A DNA stretch of 64,000 nucleotides from Pantoea endophytica (GCF_002858935.1 NZ_PJRT01000002.1:1-64000); one strand, 5' to 3'; counted from the first letter of the stretch, positions 46,014 through 56,687 are shown. A program made the numbers and translations. Notes: generated by a model not told the origin, from the letters alone.

Positions 46014-46729
46014 TCAATGTGTTAGTGGTCGATGATGACGCCATGGTCGCCGAGCTTAATCGCGCGTATATCGGCCAAATTCAGGGCTTTCACTGTTGTG
46101 GCACCGCCTCAACCTTGAAGCAGGCGAAAGAGATCCTGTTCAATAGCGATACTGCGGTCGATCTGGTGCTGCTGGATATCTATATGCAGCAGGAGAATGG
46201 CCTCGATCTGTTGCCGGAGCTGCGTACGGCACAGAGCGCGGTGGAAGTGATCATCATTTCGTCGGCGGCCGATGCGGAGAATATCAAAACCTCGCTGCAC
46301 TACGGCGTGGTGGATTACCTGATCAAACCGTTCCAGTTCCCACGTTTTGAAGAGGCGCTGACCGGCTGGCGGCAGAAGAAATCGCTGATGGACAATCAGC
46401 ATTATTATCAGCAAGCGGATGTGGATCTGCTGATTCACGGCAGCCCGGCGACGCAGCACGACAATAAGCGCCTGCCAAAAGGCTTAACGCCGCAAACGCT
46501 GCGCACGCTGTGTCAGTGGATTGATGCGCATCCGGGGCATGAATTCTCGACCGACGAACTGGCGGCTGAAGTGAACATCTCGCGCGTGTCGTGTCGTAAA
46601 TACCTGATTTGGCTGGCGCAGATTAATATTCTGTTCACCAGCATTCATTACGGCGCGACCGGCCGTCCGGTGTACCGCTATCGCCTGCAGCCGGAATACC
46701 ATTCGCTGCTGCAGCAATATTGTCAGTAA
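46010..46729 (+). CDS. dcuR: C4-dicarboxylate response regulator DcuR
   Basis: A 239-residue CitB-family regulator, the same length as E. coli DcuR. The receiver has DDD8-10, Asp56 (LLDIYMQQENGLD) and Lys in YLIKPFQFP. The C-terminal helix-turn-helix is around 180-205 (FSTDELAAEVNISRVSCRKYL). Its ATG overlaps dcuS (ATGA). In E. coli it activates frd, fumB and dicarboxylate transport genes; here the equivalent genes lie immediately beyond. Confidence 0.95.
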   Translation: MINVLVVDDDAMVAELNRAYIGQIQGFHCCGTASTLKQAKEILFNSDTAVDLVLLDIYMQQENGLDLLPELRTAQSAVEVIIISSAADAENIKTSLHYGVVDYLIKPFQFPRFEEALTGWRQKKSLMDNQHYYQQADVDLLIHGSPATQHDNKRLPKGLTPQTLRTLCQWIDAHPGHEFSTDELAAEVNISRVSCRKYLIWLAQINILFTSIHYGATGRPVYRYRLQPEYHSLLQQYCQ

Positions 46730-47682
46730 CGTAGCCGCCAGTCGACATCGAGCTGCTGGAAGTGAAAGTGCTGCGGCGAGGAGCAGATGATCTGCCGATC
46801 GCGCGTGACAAACACCGCGTCGATGTCGGGCTGGTCAGCGAGATAAGCCAGCCCTTGCTCCACGCCCATGCCAAAGAGCAGCGTGGTGTAGATATCGCCA
46901 TCAATCGAGCGATCGGAAATCACCGTCACGCTCAGCAGTTCGTTATCAAGCGGATAGCCGGTTTGCGGATCAAAAATATGATGCCAGCAGCGGCCATCCA
47001 GTTCGAAGTAGCGCTCATAAATCCCCGACGTCACCACCGATTTGCCCTGCACCTGCAGCACGCCTAACAGCTCATCATCACGACCAAACGGCTTTTTCAG
47101 GCCAATGCCCCAACCCTGCGGCTCGTGCGGCGGCGAACCCAGCGTTTGCACATTGCCGCCCAGATTGATCAGCGCCTGCTGCACGCCCTGCTGGCGTAAA
47201 AACGCCTGCACGCGATCGGCGATGTAGCCTTTGGCGATGGCGCCGAGATCGATCTCCATGCCTGGCTGTTGCAAAAACACTGAGCGATCGGCGGGATTGA
47301 GCACCACCTGATGCGGATCGGTCAGCTTCAGCAGGGACGCGATTTCTGGCGCAGGCGGTACCGCACGTCCCTGAAAACCGATTTTCCAGCGCTTCACAAT
47401 CGGCCCAATGGTGAAATTGAAGGCGCTGTCCGGCAGTAAACTCACGGCGTGTGCCACGCTAATTAACGCAAACACCGCTTCGCTGACGATCACCGGATGG
47501 TGGCCTGCGGCGTGGTTGATCGACATCACTTCGGATTCAGCTCGGTTAACGGTGAACAGGTTTTCCTGCTGTTTAATCAGTTGAAATACGTGGCGGGCAA
47601 GCGTGGGATTGTCATCAAACAATTTGAGCAGAATGGGCGAACCCATCAGAACGGCAGAGTAAGAAAAGACGCCAGCGGTCAT
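46723..47682 (-). CDS. ApbE-family FAD:protein FMN transferase
   Basis: A 319-residue ApbE protein that attaches FMN covalently to a Thr in FMN-binding domains. MEIDLGAIAKGYIADRV and LINLGGNVQTLG are family signatures, and the HIFDPQTGYP loop is part of the FMN site. There is no lipobox or signal peptide, unlike many ApbE proteins, so it should act in the cytoplasm. It is 51 nt downstream of the fumarate reductase gene, its likely substrate, and overlaps the end of dcuR by 7 bp. Confidence 0.93.
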   Translation of the reverse strand: MTAGVFSYSAVLMGSPILLKLFDDNPTLARHVFQLIKQQENLFTVNRAESEVMSINHAAGHHPVIVSEAVFALISVAHAVSLLPDSAFNFTIGPIVKRWKIGFQGRAVPPAPEIASLLKLTDPHQVVLNPADRSVFLQQPGMEIDLGAIAKGYIADRVQAFLRQQGVQQALINLGGNVQTLGSPPHEPQGWGIGLKKPFGRDDELLGVLQVQGKSVVTSGIYERYFELDGRCWHHIFDPQTGYPLDNELLSVTVISDRSIDGDIYTTLLFGMGVEQGLAYLADQPDIDAVFVTRDRQIICSSPQHFHFQQLDVDWRLRY

Positions 47683-47690
47683 TGCATGCC

Positions 47691-47725
47691 TCTAAAGAAA
47701 ACGATGCCCGCACAAGGCGGGCATC
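47691..47725 (-). terminator. Leaky terminator between fumarate reductase and apbE
   Basis: GATGCCCGC (47703-47711) pairs with GCGGGCATC (47717-47725); on the minus strand GTTTTCTTT follows. It should lower apbE expression relative to its substrate protein. Confidence 0.7.
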
Positions 47726-47733
47726 TTTACAGC

Positions 47734-50514
47734 TTAGTGTCCTAACGCCAGTTTAGCCGCGTTGTGACCGGCTTTGATACCGAAGATGATGATATCGGCC
47801 ACCGCATTGCCGCCGATGCGGTTGGCGCCGTGGATGCCGCCGACCACTTCACCGGCCGCCCATGCGCCTGGAATCACCTCTTTCTGCGCATCCAGCACCG
47901 CGGTATCGGTGTTGATGGTCACGCCGCCCATGGTGTGGTGCACGCCCGGTGCGATACGAATGGCGAAGTACGGACCTTTATTCAGCGGGTGACGCAGCGC
48001 GGTTTTACGACCAAAGTCTTCGTCATCCTGCTTCGCCACGAACTCGTTGTAACGACCGAGCGTGGTTTGCAGCGCTTCCTGATCCATGTTGAGTTTCACC
48101 GCCAGCTCGTGTGGCGTTGGCGCGCTGATGACAAAGCCTTTAGCGATGTATTCGTCAGCCGCTTTGTTATTGGCGCGTACCTGCTCGTCAAACACAATCC
48201 ACGCACTCTTCTCAGGCAGCGCGATGATCTCAGCGGACACTTTGTCACGGGTTTCCATTTCATTGTAGAAACGCTTGCCTGCCTGGCTCACCAGAATCGC
48301 CCCGCCGCCGCGCATTGCTTCGGAAATCAGGTACGACGTAGTTTGCTCAACCGTTGGGTGAATCTGGATTTCACCCATATCGACGGTATCCGCACCGATG
48401 TGTTGCAGCATGGCGATGCCGCTGCCGGTGGCGCCTTTATGGTTGGTGGTGACGAAACCGTCCAGCTCAGGGCGATATTTCACCACCATTTCGCGGTTGG
48501 CACTGAAGCCGCCGGTCGCCACAATCACGCTTTTGGCGTTAATAATGCGGCTGTCGTTATACTCATCCACCACTTTCACGCCGGTGACCGCACCGTTTTC
48601 CACTAAAATTTCGGCCACTGAGGTTTCCAGCAACACTTCGATATTGCGCAGATTAACGTTTTTCACCAGCCCGCTGATCAGGAAGCCGCCGACTGCCGAA
48701 CGATCTTCCGGACGGTGCGTACGATCGATGCTCATGCCGCCGGTGATGGTGATGTCGCACAGCTCGATGTCTTTGGCGGCCAGCCACTCAATCGCTTCGG
48801 GCGCCTGCTCAACAAATTCGCGCAGCAGCACCGGATTGTTTTTGAATTTGCCGCCTTTCAGCGTCTCTTCATAGAACAGCTCTTTGCTGTCTTCGATGCC
48901 TTTCAACTTCTGATAACGGGTTTCCGCCGCGTTCATCCCGACCGAGGCTTTGATGGTGTTACCGCCGATGGTGGGCATCTTCTCGATGATCACCACGCGT
49001 GCGCCATCGTCATGCGCCTGAATCGCCGCCGCCAGACCGGCACCGCCGGTGCCCACTACCACCACATCGTAATTCACCGGTGCGTTCGGGTTACCGCCCT
49101 CTTCAATCACATACTCTTTGCTTGAGGTGGTCATGGCACGCGATACCGCTTTTTTCAGCGCTTCACTTTGCGTGGTGGCGCCAGTGATGGCGTCAACGTG
49201 CGGGCTGTTCGCCACCAGAATGCGTTCACGCAGACTTTCGAAGGTGCTGGTGAAGTCGACGTCGAGGCTCGGATCCGGCACCAGCGAGATGTCGGTGATA
49301 CGGTCGGTGTCGAGGGTAACGTTGATTTTCAGCTTCAGCGCTTCGGCTTCGACTTTCGCCTGATAAACGCCCGCTTTGTATTTACGGCCGGTATCGCTGA
49401 CGTCGCGGATCATCGCATCCACCAGTGAGAAGCGCCACAGCGGTTCCGGGATAGTCAACTCTTCGCGCTTGGTGCTGTCGATATACAGCTCCATGTGCTG
49501 ATTCTTGATAACGCGATCGGTCCAGTCCGGATAGGCGATACAGGCTTTGCCCACCGCCACCAAGTCGAAACCGTGCTCCAGCGCATTCTCGGCATCTTCT
49601 TTATTGACGACGCCGCCGACGCCGATTACCGGCACTTTCGCCAGGTTAGGCGAGCGCTGTGCCAGATATTTGGTGATCAGTGGCGTTGGGTCCTGAGTAT
49701 CAACAATCGATGGACGCAGCAGCTGACCAACCGAGAAGTGCACGTAATCGAGACCGCGTTCTGCCAGTTTCTCCAGCAGATAGAGCGTGTCATCCCAGCG
49801 GATGCCCGGCACTTCCAGTTCTTCCGGTGAGAAGCGATAGCCGATGATGAAGTCTGCCGCAGCGAAGCGGTCAGCCATTTTGTGGGTGATTTCCAGCACT
49901 TCCAGTGGGAAACGCGCGCGATTATCGCGACTGCCGCCCCATTTGTCGTCGCGCTGGTTGGAGTTTGGCGAGTAGAACTGCTGGATAAGATAGGTGTTGG
50001 CGCCGTGAATCTCCACGCCGTCGAAGCCGGCTTTGATCGCGCGGTTCACCGCATCACCAAACTTGGTGATCATCACCTCCACTTCTTCTGCAGTCAGCGC
50101 CTGAGGTTGAGTGGCACCGTCACGCGGTGCAGCGATGGCGCTCGGCGCGACCGGGGTTTTACCGCCGATCAGCGCCGGTTCAACCATACGGCCGCCGTGA
50201 TAAATCTGCAGAATCGCTTTGGAGCCTTGCGACTTGATGGCGTGGGCGATTTTCGCCAGGCCTGGGATTTTGTTGTCGCTGTCGATACCGAGCGCGCCTG
50301 GAAACGCAGGGCCACGGTTATCAATAAAGCAGCACTCGACAATCACAGTACCGATGCTGCCGGCGCGCACGCGATAATATTCGACAAGGTCACTGGTAAC
50401 ACCGCCATCGTAATAACCGGTACATGTTGTCATCGGTGCCATAACCAGTCGGTTTTTAAGCACCGCACCTTTCGGTAACGTAAGCGGATTAAGAATCGGG
50501 GTGAGCGTATTCAT
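47734..50514 (-). CDS. Three-domain soluble NAD(P)H-dependent fumarate reductase
   Basis: 926 residues, no export signal. Residues 1-345 are an old-yellow-enzyme FMN domain (NRLVMAPMT, GFDGVEIHGANTYLIQQF). Residues about 370-455 are an FMN-binding domain with the ApbE target DAITGAT (441-447, Thr447). Residues 480-926 are a fumarate reductase flavoprotein (VVVGTGGAGLAAA; His719, proton-donor Arg756 in METRDKVS, His859/860, Arg899). The architecture matches the cytoplasmic fumarate reductase described in Klebsiella, which uses NADH. ATG 50514 has GGAG upstream. The reaction is inferred from family and neighbours. Confidence 0.9.
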   Translation of the reverse strand: MNTLTPILNPLTLPKGAVLKNRLVMAPMTTCTGYYDGGVTSDLVEYYRVRAGSIGTVIVECCFIDNRGPAFPGALGIDSDNKIPGLAKIAHAIKSQGSKAILQIYHGGRMVEPALIGGKTPVAPSAIAAPRDGATQPQALTAEEVEVMITKFGDAVNRAIKAGFDGVEIHGANTYLIQQFYSPNSNQRDDKWGGSRDNRARFPLEVLEITHKMADRFAAADFIIGYRFSPEELEVPGIRWDDTLYLLEKLAERGLDYVHFSVGQLLRPSIVDTQDPTPLITKYLAQRSPNLAKVPVIGVGGVVNKEDAENALEHGFDLVAVGKACIAYPDWTDRVIKNQHMELYIDSTKREELTIPEPLWRFSLVDAMIRDVSDTGRKYKAGVYQAKVEAEALKLKINVTLDTDRITDISLVPDPSLDVDFTSTFESLRERILVANSPHVDAITGATTQSEALKKAVSRAMTTSSKEYVIEEGGNPNAPVNYDVVVVGTGGAGLAAAIQAHDDGARVVIIEKMPTIGGNTIKASVGMNAAETRYQKLKGIEDSKELFYEETLKGGKFKNNPVLLREFVEQAPEAIEWLAAKDIELCDITITGGMSIDRTHRPEDRSAVGGFLISGLVKNVNLRNIEVLLETSVAEILVENGAVTGVKVVDEYNDSRIINAKSVIVATGGFSANREMVVKYRPELDGFVTTNHKGATGSGIAMLQHIGADTVDMGEIQIHPTVEQTTSYLISEAMRGGGAILVSQAGKRFYNEMETRDKVSAEIIALPEKSAWIVFDEQVRANNKAADEYIAKGFVISAPTPHELAVKLNMDQEALQTTLGRYNEFVAKQDDEDFGRKTALRHPLNKGPYFAIRIAPGVHHTMGGVTINTDTAVLDAQKEVIPGAWAAGEVVGGIHGANRIGGNAVADIIIFGIKAGHNAAKLALGH

Positions 50515-50726
50515 GATGAGCAACTCCAGAATTAAGAAACTTGGTATTCAATTCTTTGGCGGTTCGGAGAATTTTATAATTATTTGAGTGGTCCGATTTC
50601 ATGGCGTAAATATAGCATTTTATTTACTTACATAACCTTATTCGTTAGTTATATAAGTTTTACGCATGAAAATAATATTTGAGGCTTATTGCTAAAAGCT
50701 GCGCTCCGCTAAGTTTTAACCAAGAC

Positions 50727-50740
50727 TTGACAAAAATCAA
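50727..50740. promoter_or_regulatory. FNR-like site, reductase side
   Basis: TTGACAAAAATCAA matches the FNR consensus TTGAT-N4-ATCAA with one change. It is about 213 bp upstream of the fumarate reductase start. Confidence 0.5.
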
Positions 50741-50913
50741 CTTTTTCCTTACATTTAAAACAAACCTAGTCTTATCATAAAGATAAATCGTCTCCTTTCT
50801 CTGTTTTTGCTTGATTTGTGCCGTTTTATTCATCTCACACAGTTAATTTTCACCTAATGGTTCGTTAATTAAGGCGCACAGGTTTAAAGCAAAAAAATCA
50901 CCAATAAATTTTA

Positions 50914-50927
50914 TTGATCTAGATCAA
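50914..50927. promoter_or_regulatory. Consensus FNR box, transporter side
   Basis: TTGATCTAGATCAA is a perfect palindrome and a full FNR match, about 192 bp upstream of the transporter start. It suggests induction without oxygen. Confidence 0.75.
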
Positions 50928-51118
50928 AATAGATATTTTAATTAATCGCATCATAAGCGCATCCATTAGATAATTCGCGCATCGAATTTTGTAAATGGCG
51001 ATTTATTAAGACTCAGTTTTAAATGTCACGACTAATCTGTTAAAAGGGTTTTGTAACTAAAAAAACCAGCTTGGTTCGGGGCGTATATCCGCATTCTCCA
51101 TAACTTGCAGACAAAACT

Positions 51119-52633
51119 ATGAACACACAAACAACCCAGAGTGAATCCCTCACCGCGCCTCCCGCGGCACCAGGGAAAAAAAAGAACCGCCTGATAATGT
51201 TGTGCCTGCCAATTATTGTGGCTGTGCTGTTGCTGCTGGTACCGACTCCTGCGGGATTGGAACCTTACGCCTGGCACTTCTTCGCCATTTTTGTCGGGGT
51301 TATTGTGGGACTGATTTTCGAGCCGCTGCCGGGTGCCGTTATCGGGTTAACCGGCGTGGTGGTGATTGCGCTGTTCAGCCAGTGGGTGCTGTTTAGCCCG
51401 GCAGAACTGGCGGATCCCAAGTTCAAAACCGCGGCGCAGTCGTTCAAATGGGCGGTGAGTGGCTTCGGCAACTCCACGGTCTGGCTGATCTTCGGTGCCT
51501 TCATGTTCGCCGCAGGCTACGATAAAACCCAGTTCGGTCGCCGCCTGGCGCTGATTCTGGTGAAATATCTGGGCCGTCGTAGCCTGACGCTGGGTTACGC
51601 CATTACCTTCGCTGACCTGTTGCTGGCGCCGTTTACGCCATCCAACACCGCGCGCAGCGGCGGTACCATCTATCCCATTATTGCTAACCTGCCGCCGCTC
51701 TATGGTTCAAAACCGAACGATCCTAGCGCACGTAAGATTGGTTCATACCTGATGTGGGTTGCCATCACCGCCGCCTGTATCACCAGTTCGATGTTCCTTT
51801 CTGCGCTGGCACCAAACCTGCTGGCGCTGGCGCTGGTAAAAAGCGTGGTGGGCTTTGATATCTCATGGGGCATGTGGTTCCTTGCCTTCCTGCCGCTGGG
51901 CGTGCTGCTGATTCTCACCATGCCGCTGCTGGCTTACTGGCTCTATCCGCCAGAAGTGAAAGTGAACGATGAAGTACCGCGCTGGGCCACCGCTGAGCTG
52001 GCCAAACTCGGTAAACTGAAACGTAACGAAATCCTGCTGCTGGGCTTCGTGGTTGCGGCGCTGATGATGTGGATCTTCGCCACCGCCTGGATTGAGCCCG
52101 CAATGGCCGCACTGTTAGTCATCGTGCTGATGCTGTGGACCGGCGTACTCAACTGGAATGACATCACCAGCAATAAAGCCGCCTGGAACACCTTCGCCTG
52201 GTTCGCCACGCTGGTCGCGCTGGCGGATGGTTTAGCGCGCGTTGGCTTCATCGCGTGGCTGGGTAAAGAAGGCGCAATGCTGTTGCAAGGCTATGACCCG
52301 CAGATTTCTGCCGTCGTCCTTCTGGTCGCCTTCTACCTGCTGCATTACCTGTTCGCCAGTACCACCGCGCACACCACCGCGCTGCTGCCCGCGATGCTGA
52401 CCATCGCCGCATCCATTCCGGGCATCAATATGCCGGTGTTCTGCCTGATGATGTGTGTTTCTCTGGGTGTGATGGGCATTATCACCCCGTACGGCACCGG
52501 CCCAAGCCCGATTTATTACGGTAGCGGCTATCTGCCAACCAAAGATTACTGGCGCCTGGGCACCATCTTCGGCGCGCTGTTCCTGGTTCTTCTGATGGTT
52601 GTCGCCTATCCATGGATGGTGATGATGTTCTGA
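51119..52633 (+). CDS. DASS-family dicarboxylate/anion transporter
   Basis: A 504-residue inner-membrane transporter with about 12 helices (CitT/TtdT group). SNTARSGGTIYPIIANLP (re-entrant loop, SNT motif) and TTAHTTALLPAMLTIA (second repeat) are the substrate-binding signatures. Relatives exchange succinate with tartrate, citrate or malate. In this setting, import of malate, tartrate or fumarate with export of succinate is likely. ATG 51119 is used; the ribosome site is weak. Confidence 0.9.
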   Translation: MNTQTTQSESLTAPPAAPGKKKNRLIMLCLPIIVAVLLLLVPTPAGLEPYAWHFFAIFVGVIVGLIFEPLPGAVIGLTGVVVIALFSQWVLFSPAELADPKFKTAAQSFKWAVSGFGNSTVWLIFGAFMFAAGYDKTQFGRRLALILVKYLGRRSLTLGYAITFADLLLAPFTPSNTARSGGTIYPIIANLPPLYGSKPNDPSARKIGSYLMWVAITAACITSSMFLSALAPNLLALALVKSVVGFDISWGMWFLAFLPLGVLLILTMPLLAYWLYPPEVKVNDEVPRWATAELAKLGKLKRNEILLLGFVVAALMMWIFATAWIEPAMAALLVIVLMLWTGVLNWNDITSNKAAWNTFAWFATLVALADGLARVGFIAWLGKEGAMLLQGYDPQISAVVLLVAFYLLHYLFASTTAHTTALLPAMLTIAASIPGINMPVFCLMMCVSLGVMGIITPYGTGPSPIYYGSGYLPTKDYWRLGTIFGALFLVLLMVVAYPWMVMMF

Positions 52634-52797
52634 TGATGTTGCTTCGATGTTAAAAACGGAGCCGCGCATTACCGTGAAAATGTTATGATACTCGCCAGTC
52701 AGCCCCTGCGGAGGGCTGGCGAGAGAAAATCGAATAACAAACTGCCTAATTTGTCGCCCGTCATGCTGGCGGGCCACACGAAGCTAAGTGAGCCAAC

Positions 52798-54441
52798 ATG
52801 TCGAACAAACCCTTCTATTATCAGGATCCCTTTCCTCTCGCCAAAGATGATACCGAATACTATCTGCTGAGCCGCGATTACGTCTCGGTGGCCAACTTCG
52901 ATGGCGAAGAAGTCCTGAAAGTCGATCCCAAAGCGCTGACGCTGCTGGCGAAGCAGGCATTCCACGATGCTTCCTTCATGCTGCGCGCCTCGCATCAGGC
53001 GCAGGTCGCGTCCATTCTTGCCGACGATGAAGCCAGCAAGAACGACAAATACGTCGCCCTGCAGTTCCTGCGCAACTCCGAAATTGCCGCCAAAGGCGTG
53101 CTGCCAACCTGTCAGGATACTGGCACCGCCATCATCATGGGCAAAAAAGGCCAGCGTGTCTGGACCGGTGGCGGCGATGAAGCCGCGCTGTCGCAAGGCG
53201 TTTACAACACCTTTATTGAAGATAACCTGCGCTATTCACAGAATGCCGCGCTGGATATGTATATAGAGGTGAATACCGGCACCAACCTGCCGGCGCAGAT
53301 CGACCTCTACAGCGTTGATGGCGACGAATACAAATTCCTGTGCATCGCTAAAGGTGGCGGTTCCGCCAACAAAACCTATCTGTATCAGGAAACCAAAGCG
53401 CTGATTGCGCCCGCCAAATTGAAGAATTACCTGATCGATAAAATGATGTCGCTGGGTACCGCGGCCTGTCCGCCGTACCATATCGCGTTTGTGATTGGCG
53501 GGACTTCAGCCGAAGCCACGCTGAAAACCGTCAAGCTGGCCTCAACCCACTATTACGATTCGCTGCCGACTGAAGGCAACGAGCATGGTCAGGCGTTCCG
53601 CGACATTCAGCTGGAAGAAGAACTGCTGAAAGCCTCGCAGGAGCTGGGCCTCGGCGCGCAGTTCGGCGGTAAATATTTTGCGCATGATATCCGCGTGGTG
53701 CGTCTGCCGCGTCACGGCGCATCCTGCCCGGTGGGTATGGGCGTGTCATGTTCCGCAGACCGAAATATCAAGGCCAAGATCAACCGTGAAGGCATCTGGA
53801 TTGAGAAGTTGGAAGACAATCCAGGCCGCTATATTCCGGAAGCGCTGCGTCAGCAGGGTGAAGGCGAAGTGGTGCATGTCGATCTCAACCAGCCGATGAG
53901 CGAAATTCTGGCGCTGCTGTCGGCTTATCCGGTCTCAACCCGCTTGTCGCTTAACGGCACCATTATCGTGGCGCGCGACATTGCGCACGCCAAGCTGAAA
54001 GAGCGCATCGATAACGGCGAAGGCCTGCCGCAGTATATCAAGGACCATCCGGTCTATTACGCGGGTCCAGCGAAGACGCCAGAAGGTTATGCCTCCGGTT
54101 CACTCGGCCCAACCACTGCAGGTCGTATGGATTCCTACGTTGATCTGCTGCAGGCCAATGGCGGCAGCATGGTGATGCTGGCGAAGGGCAACCGTAGCAA
54201 ACAGGTTACCGATGCGTGTCAAAAACACGGCGGCTTCTATCTGGGCAGCATCGGCGGCCCGGCTGCGGTGCTGGCACAGCAGAGTATTAAGAGTCTGGAA
54301 TGCGTGGAGTATGCCGAACTCGGCATGGAAGCGATCTGGAAGATTGAAGTGGAAAACTTCCCGGCATTCATTTTGGTGGATGACAAAGGACACGACTTCT
54401 TCCAGCAGATTCACAATAACTGTGCCGCCTGCGTGAAGTAA
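52798..54441 (+). CDS. Class I (iron-sulphur) fumarate hydratase
   Basis: A 547-residue FumA/FumB-type enzyme that interconverts malate and fumarate with a [4Fe-4S] cluster. Cluster Cys appear at 105 (LPTCQDTG), 225 (GTAACPPYH) and 319 ([13 protein letters not shown]), matching E. coli FumA/B. The length is the same (548). Its position beside a fumarate reductase and transporter suggests the anaerobic FumB role. It lies 164 bp after the transporter. Confidence 0.94.
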   Translation: MSNKPFYYQDPFPLAKDDTEYYLLSRDYVSVANFDGEEVLKVDPKALTLLAKQAFHDASFMLRASHQAQVASILADDEASKNDKYVALQFLRNSEIAAKGVLPTCQDTGTAIIMGKKGQRVWTGGGDEAALSQGVYNTFIEDNLRYSQNAALDMYIEVNTGTNLPAQIDLYSVDGDEYKFLCIAKGGGSANKTYLYQETKALIAPAKLKNYLIDKMMSLGTAACPPYHIAFVIGGTSAEATLKTVKLASTHYYDSLPTEGNEHGQAFRDIQLEEELLKASQELGLGAQFGGKYFAHDIRVVRLPRHGASCPVGMGVSCSADRNIKAKINREGIWIEKLEDNPGRYIPEALRQQGEGEVVHVDLNQPMSEILALLSAYPVSTRLSLNGTIIVARDIAHAKLKERIDNGEGLPQYIKDHPVYYAGPAKTPEGYASGSLGPTTAGRMDSYVDLLQANGGSMVMLAKGNRSKQVTDACQKHGGFYLGSIGGPAAVLAQQSIKSLECVEYAELGMEAIWKIEVENFPAFILVDDKGHDFFQQIHNNCAACVK

Positions 54442-54458
54442 TCTGCGCATCGCACCAC

Positions 54459-54492
54459 AAAAAAGCCGTTATCTTGTGATAGCGGCTTTTTT
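54459..54492. terminator. Bidirectional intrinsic terminator after fumarase
   Basis: AAAAAAGCCG...ATC (54459-54473) pairs with GAT...CGGCTTTTTT (54478-54492); T-tracts are available on both strands, so it ends fumarase and the convergent small gene. Confidence 0.85.
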
Positions 54493-54542
54493 ATTGCGAT
54501 ATTTCTGACGAATTGATCATCGAATGAGGCAAAACAGAAAGG

Positions 54543-54755
54543 TTAAAAACGGAATTGGCTCTCCAGTTGACGCAATGTTTCAATGCGCTGTGCCGTGGCG
54601 ATTTCGCGCGCTTTTACTTCCAGCAGCAGGTCAGCATCGTTTTGGCCAATCACATACACCGCCTGACGCCCAGGCAGGTTAACGGTAATAATATTTTGCT
54701 CCACACCGTCCAGCATCTCATCATGCTGTTCCAGGTAGTTATACAACGTGTTCAT
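54543..54755 (-). CDS. Small hypothetical protein (70 residues)
   Basis: Not recognised. A 70-residue soluble protein: a beta-rich middle (QNIITVNLPGRQAVYVIGQN) and a helical C-terminus (LLEVKAREIATAQRIETLRQ). AAGGAG at good spacing before ATG 54755 supports real translation. Monocistronic, convergent with fumarase. Function unknown. Confidence 0.65.
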   Translation of the reverse strand: MNTLYNYLEQHDEMLDGVEQNIITVNLPGRQAVYVIGQNDADLLLEVKAREIATAQRIETLRQLESQFRF

Positions 54756-54928
54756 GAAATCTCCTTGAAAATAGGTGGGCTATTCTGCCCAATCGCCTCC
54801 TTTAAACACACAAGACCTGGCTTAAAGATGCCACCTTGATCAGAAAATTCTGGCGAAGTGAATATCCTGCAGCGGCAAGATGACGAAGAGATGAAAAGGC
54901 AGCGAGATTGCCCCGCTGCCGTTTTCAA

Positions 54929-56449
54929 TCAGAAGAAACCCAGCGGTTGCGTGCTGTAGCTCACCAGCAGGTTTTTCGTTTGCTGATAATGATCGAGCAT
55001 CATTTTGTGGGTTTCGCGACCAATACCCGATTTCTTATAGCCGCCAAACGCCGCGTGCGCCGGATAGAGGTGATAACAGTTAGTCCACACGCGACCGGCT
55101 TTGATGGCGCGGCCCATGCGATAGGCGCGATTGATGTCGCGGGTCCAGACGCCCGCGCCAAGTCCGTAAATCGAATCATTGGCGATTGCCAGCGCTTCCG
55201 CTTCATCTTTGAAGGTCAGCACACCAACCACCGGGCCAAATATCTCCTCCTGGAACACGCGCATGCTGTTATTCCCTTTGAGCAGTGTCGGCTGGATGTA
55301 GTAGCCGCTGGCAAACTCTTCGCCCACTTTCTCTACGCCGCCGCCGTGCAGCACCTGCGCGCCCTCTTGCTGCGCAATTTCCAGATAAGAGAGGATTTTG
55401 TCGAACTGCTGCTGCGACGCCTGCGCGCCAATCATGGTTTCGGTATCCAGCGGATCGCCACGTTTAATGGTTTTGATGCGCTTCATCACCGCCGCCATAA
55501 ACGGCTCAAAGATCGATTCCTGCACTAGCGCGCGCGACGGACAGGTACAAACTTCACCCTGATTAAGGAAGCCCAGCACCACGCCTTCTGCCGCTTTCTC
55601 AATGAAACTCTCTTCAGCATCCATGATGTCTTCGAAGAAGATGTTCGGCGACTTGCCGCCCAGTTCAACGGTGGACGGGATCAGGCTTTTCGCCGCCAGC
55701 TCCAGAATATGGCCGCCAGTGGCAGTGGATCCGGTGAAGGCGATTTTGGCGATGCCCGGATGGGATGCCAGCGCTTCGCCTGCCTCTTTGCCGTAACCAT
55801 GTACCACGTTGATCACACCCGGCGGCAGCAGATCTTTGATCACGTCCATAAACAGCGTAATCGACAGCGGCGTTTGCTCGGCCGGTTTCAACACCACGCA
55901 GTTACCTGCGCCGAGCGCCGGCGCCAGTTTCCATGCCGCCATCAGCAGCGGGAAGTTCCACGGAATGATTTGCCCGACCACGCCCAGCGGTTCGTGGAAG
56001 TGATAGGCGGCGGTGAACTCATCGATTTCAGCGGCGGTGCCTTCCTGCGCACGCACGCAGCCAGCGAAATAGCGGAAGTGATCGACCGCCAGCGGCAGAT
56101 CCGCCGCCAGCGTTTCACGCACCGGCTTACCGTTATCCCAGGTTTCGTTGACCGCGATATATTCCAGATTCTCTTCCAGCCGATCGGCAATTTTCAGCAG
56201 CACCAGCGAGCGTGCCTGCGGCGAGGTTTTGCCCCACGCATCGGCAGCGGCCTGGGCGGCAGCCACGGCGTTATCGATATCGGCGCGGTCCGAACGGGGA
56301 AATTCGCCAATGGTAGAAGCATTGATCGGTGAAGTGTTGACGAAGTAGTTACCGTTCACCGGTGCAACAAATTCGCCGTTGATAAAGTTGCCATAACGCG
56401 ATTGCAGAGTAATGAGAGAACCTTGTTCTCCCGGAGCAGCGTAACGCAT
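54929..56449 (-). CDS. aldB: Aldehyde dehydrogenase (AldB type)
   Basis: A 506-residue NAD(P)-dependent aldehyde dehydrogenase. [32 protein letters not shown] (general base Glu) and [16 protein letters not shown] (nucleophile Cys) match E. coli AldB closely. AldB oxidises acetaldehyde and other aldehydes in stationary phase. The ATG at 56449 has GGAGAAAC nearby. It is monocistronic. Confidence 0.9.
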   Translation of the reverse strand: MRYAAPGEQGSLITLQSRYGNFINGEFVAPVNGNYFVNTSPINASTIGEFPRSDRADIDNAVAAAQAAADAWGKTSPQARSLVLLKIADRLEENLEYIAVNETWDNGKPVRETLAADLPLAVDHFRYFAGCVRAQEGTAAEIDEFTAAYHFHEPLGVVGQIIPWNFPLLMAAWKLAPALGAGNCVVLKPAEQTPLSITLFMDVIKDLLPPGVINVVHGYGKEAGEALASHPGIAKIAFTGSTATGGHILELAAKSLIPSTVELGGKSPNIFFEDIMDAEESFIEKAAEGVVLGFLNQGEVCTCPSRALVQESIFEPFMAAVMKRIKTIKRGDPLDTETMIGAQASQQQFDKILSYLEIAQQEGAQVLHGGGVEKVGEEFASGYYIQPTLLKGNNSMRVFQEEIFGPVVGVLTFKDEAEALAIANDSIYGLGAGVWTRDINRAYRMGRAIKAGRVWTNCYHLYPAHAAFGGYKKSGIGRETHKMMLDHYQQTKNLLVSYSTQPLGFF

Positions 56450-56687
56450 GGTGTTTCTCCTTGCGGGACAGAGTGGCGATTAACAACTATGAAACCTGTT
56501 ATTAACATTGGGCGATCCACGCCAGCCTGTCAGATCGTAAAAGGGGAAACTGTGACCGTACCGAAGGAAATGTGGCGAGCGTAGGCCGCTACAGATAATT
56601 CCGAGTTTTCCCGCTTATGCCGCAAAAAGCGGAACATGGGCGAAATATGTGGTCAATATGAAGCAGGATACTAACCAGGAGAAACAG

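Larger units (their letters stand above)
50515..51118. promoter_or_regulatory. 604-bp divergent control region, fumarate reductase/transporter
   Basis: AT-rich sequence with no gene. It must contain promoters for both directions and carries two FNR-type palindromes (50727-50740 and 50914-50927). DcuR sites are expected here but I could not identify them reliably. Confidence 0.6.
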
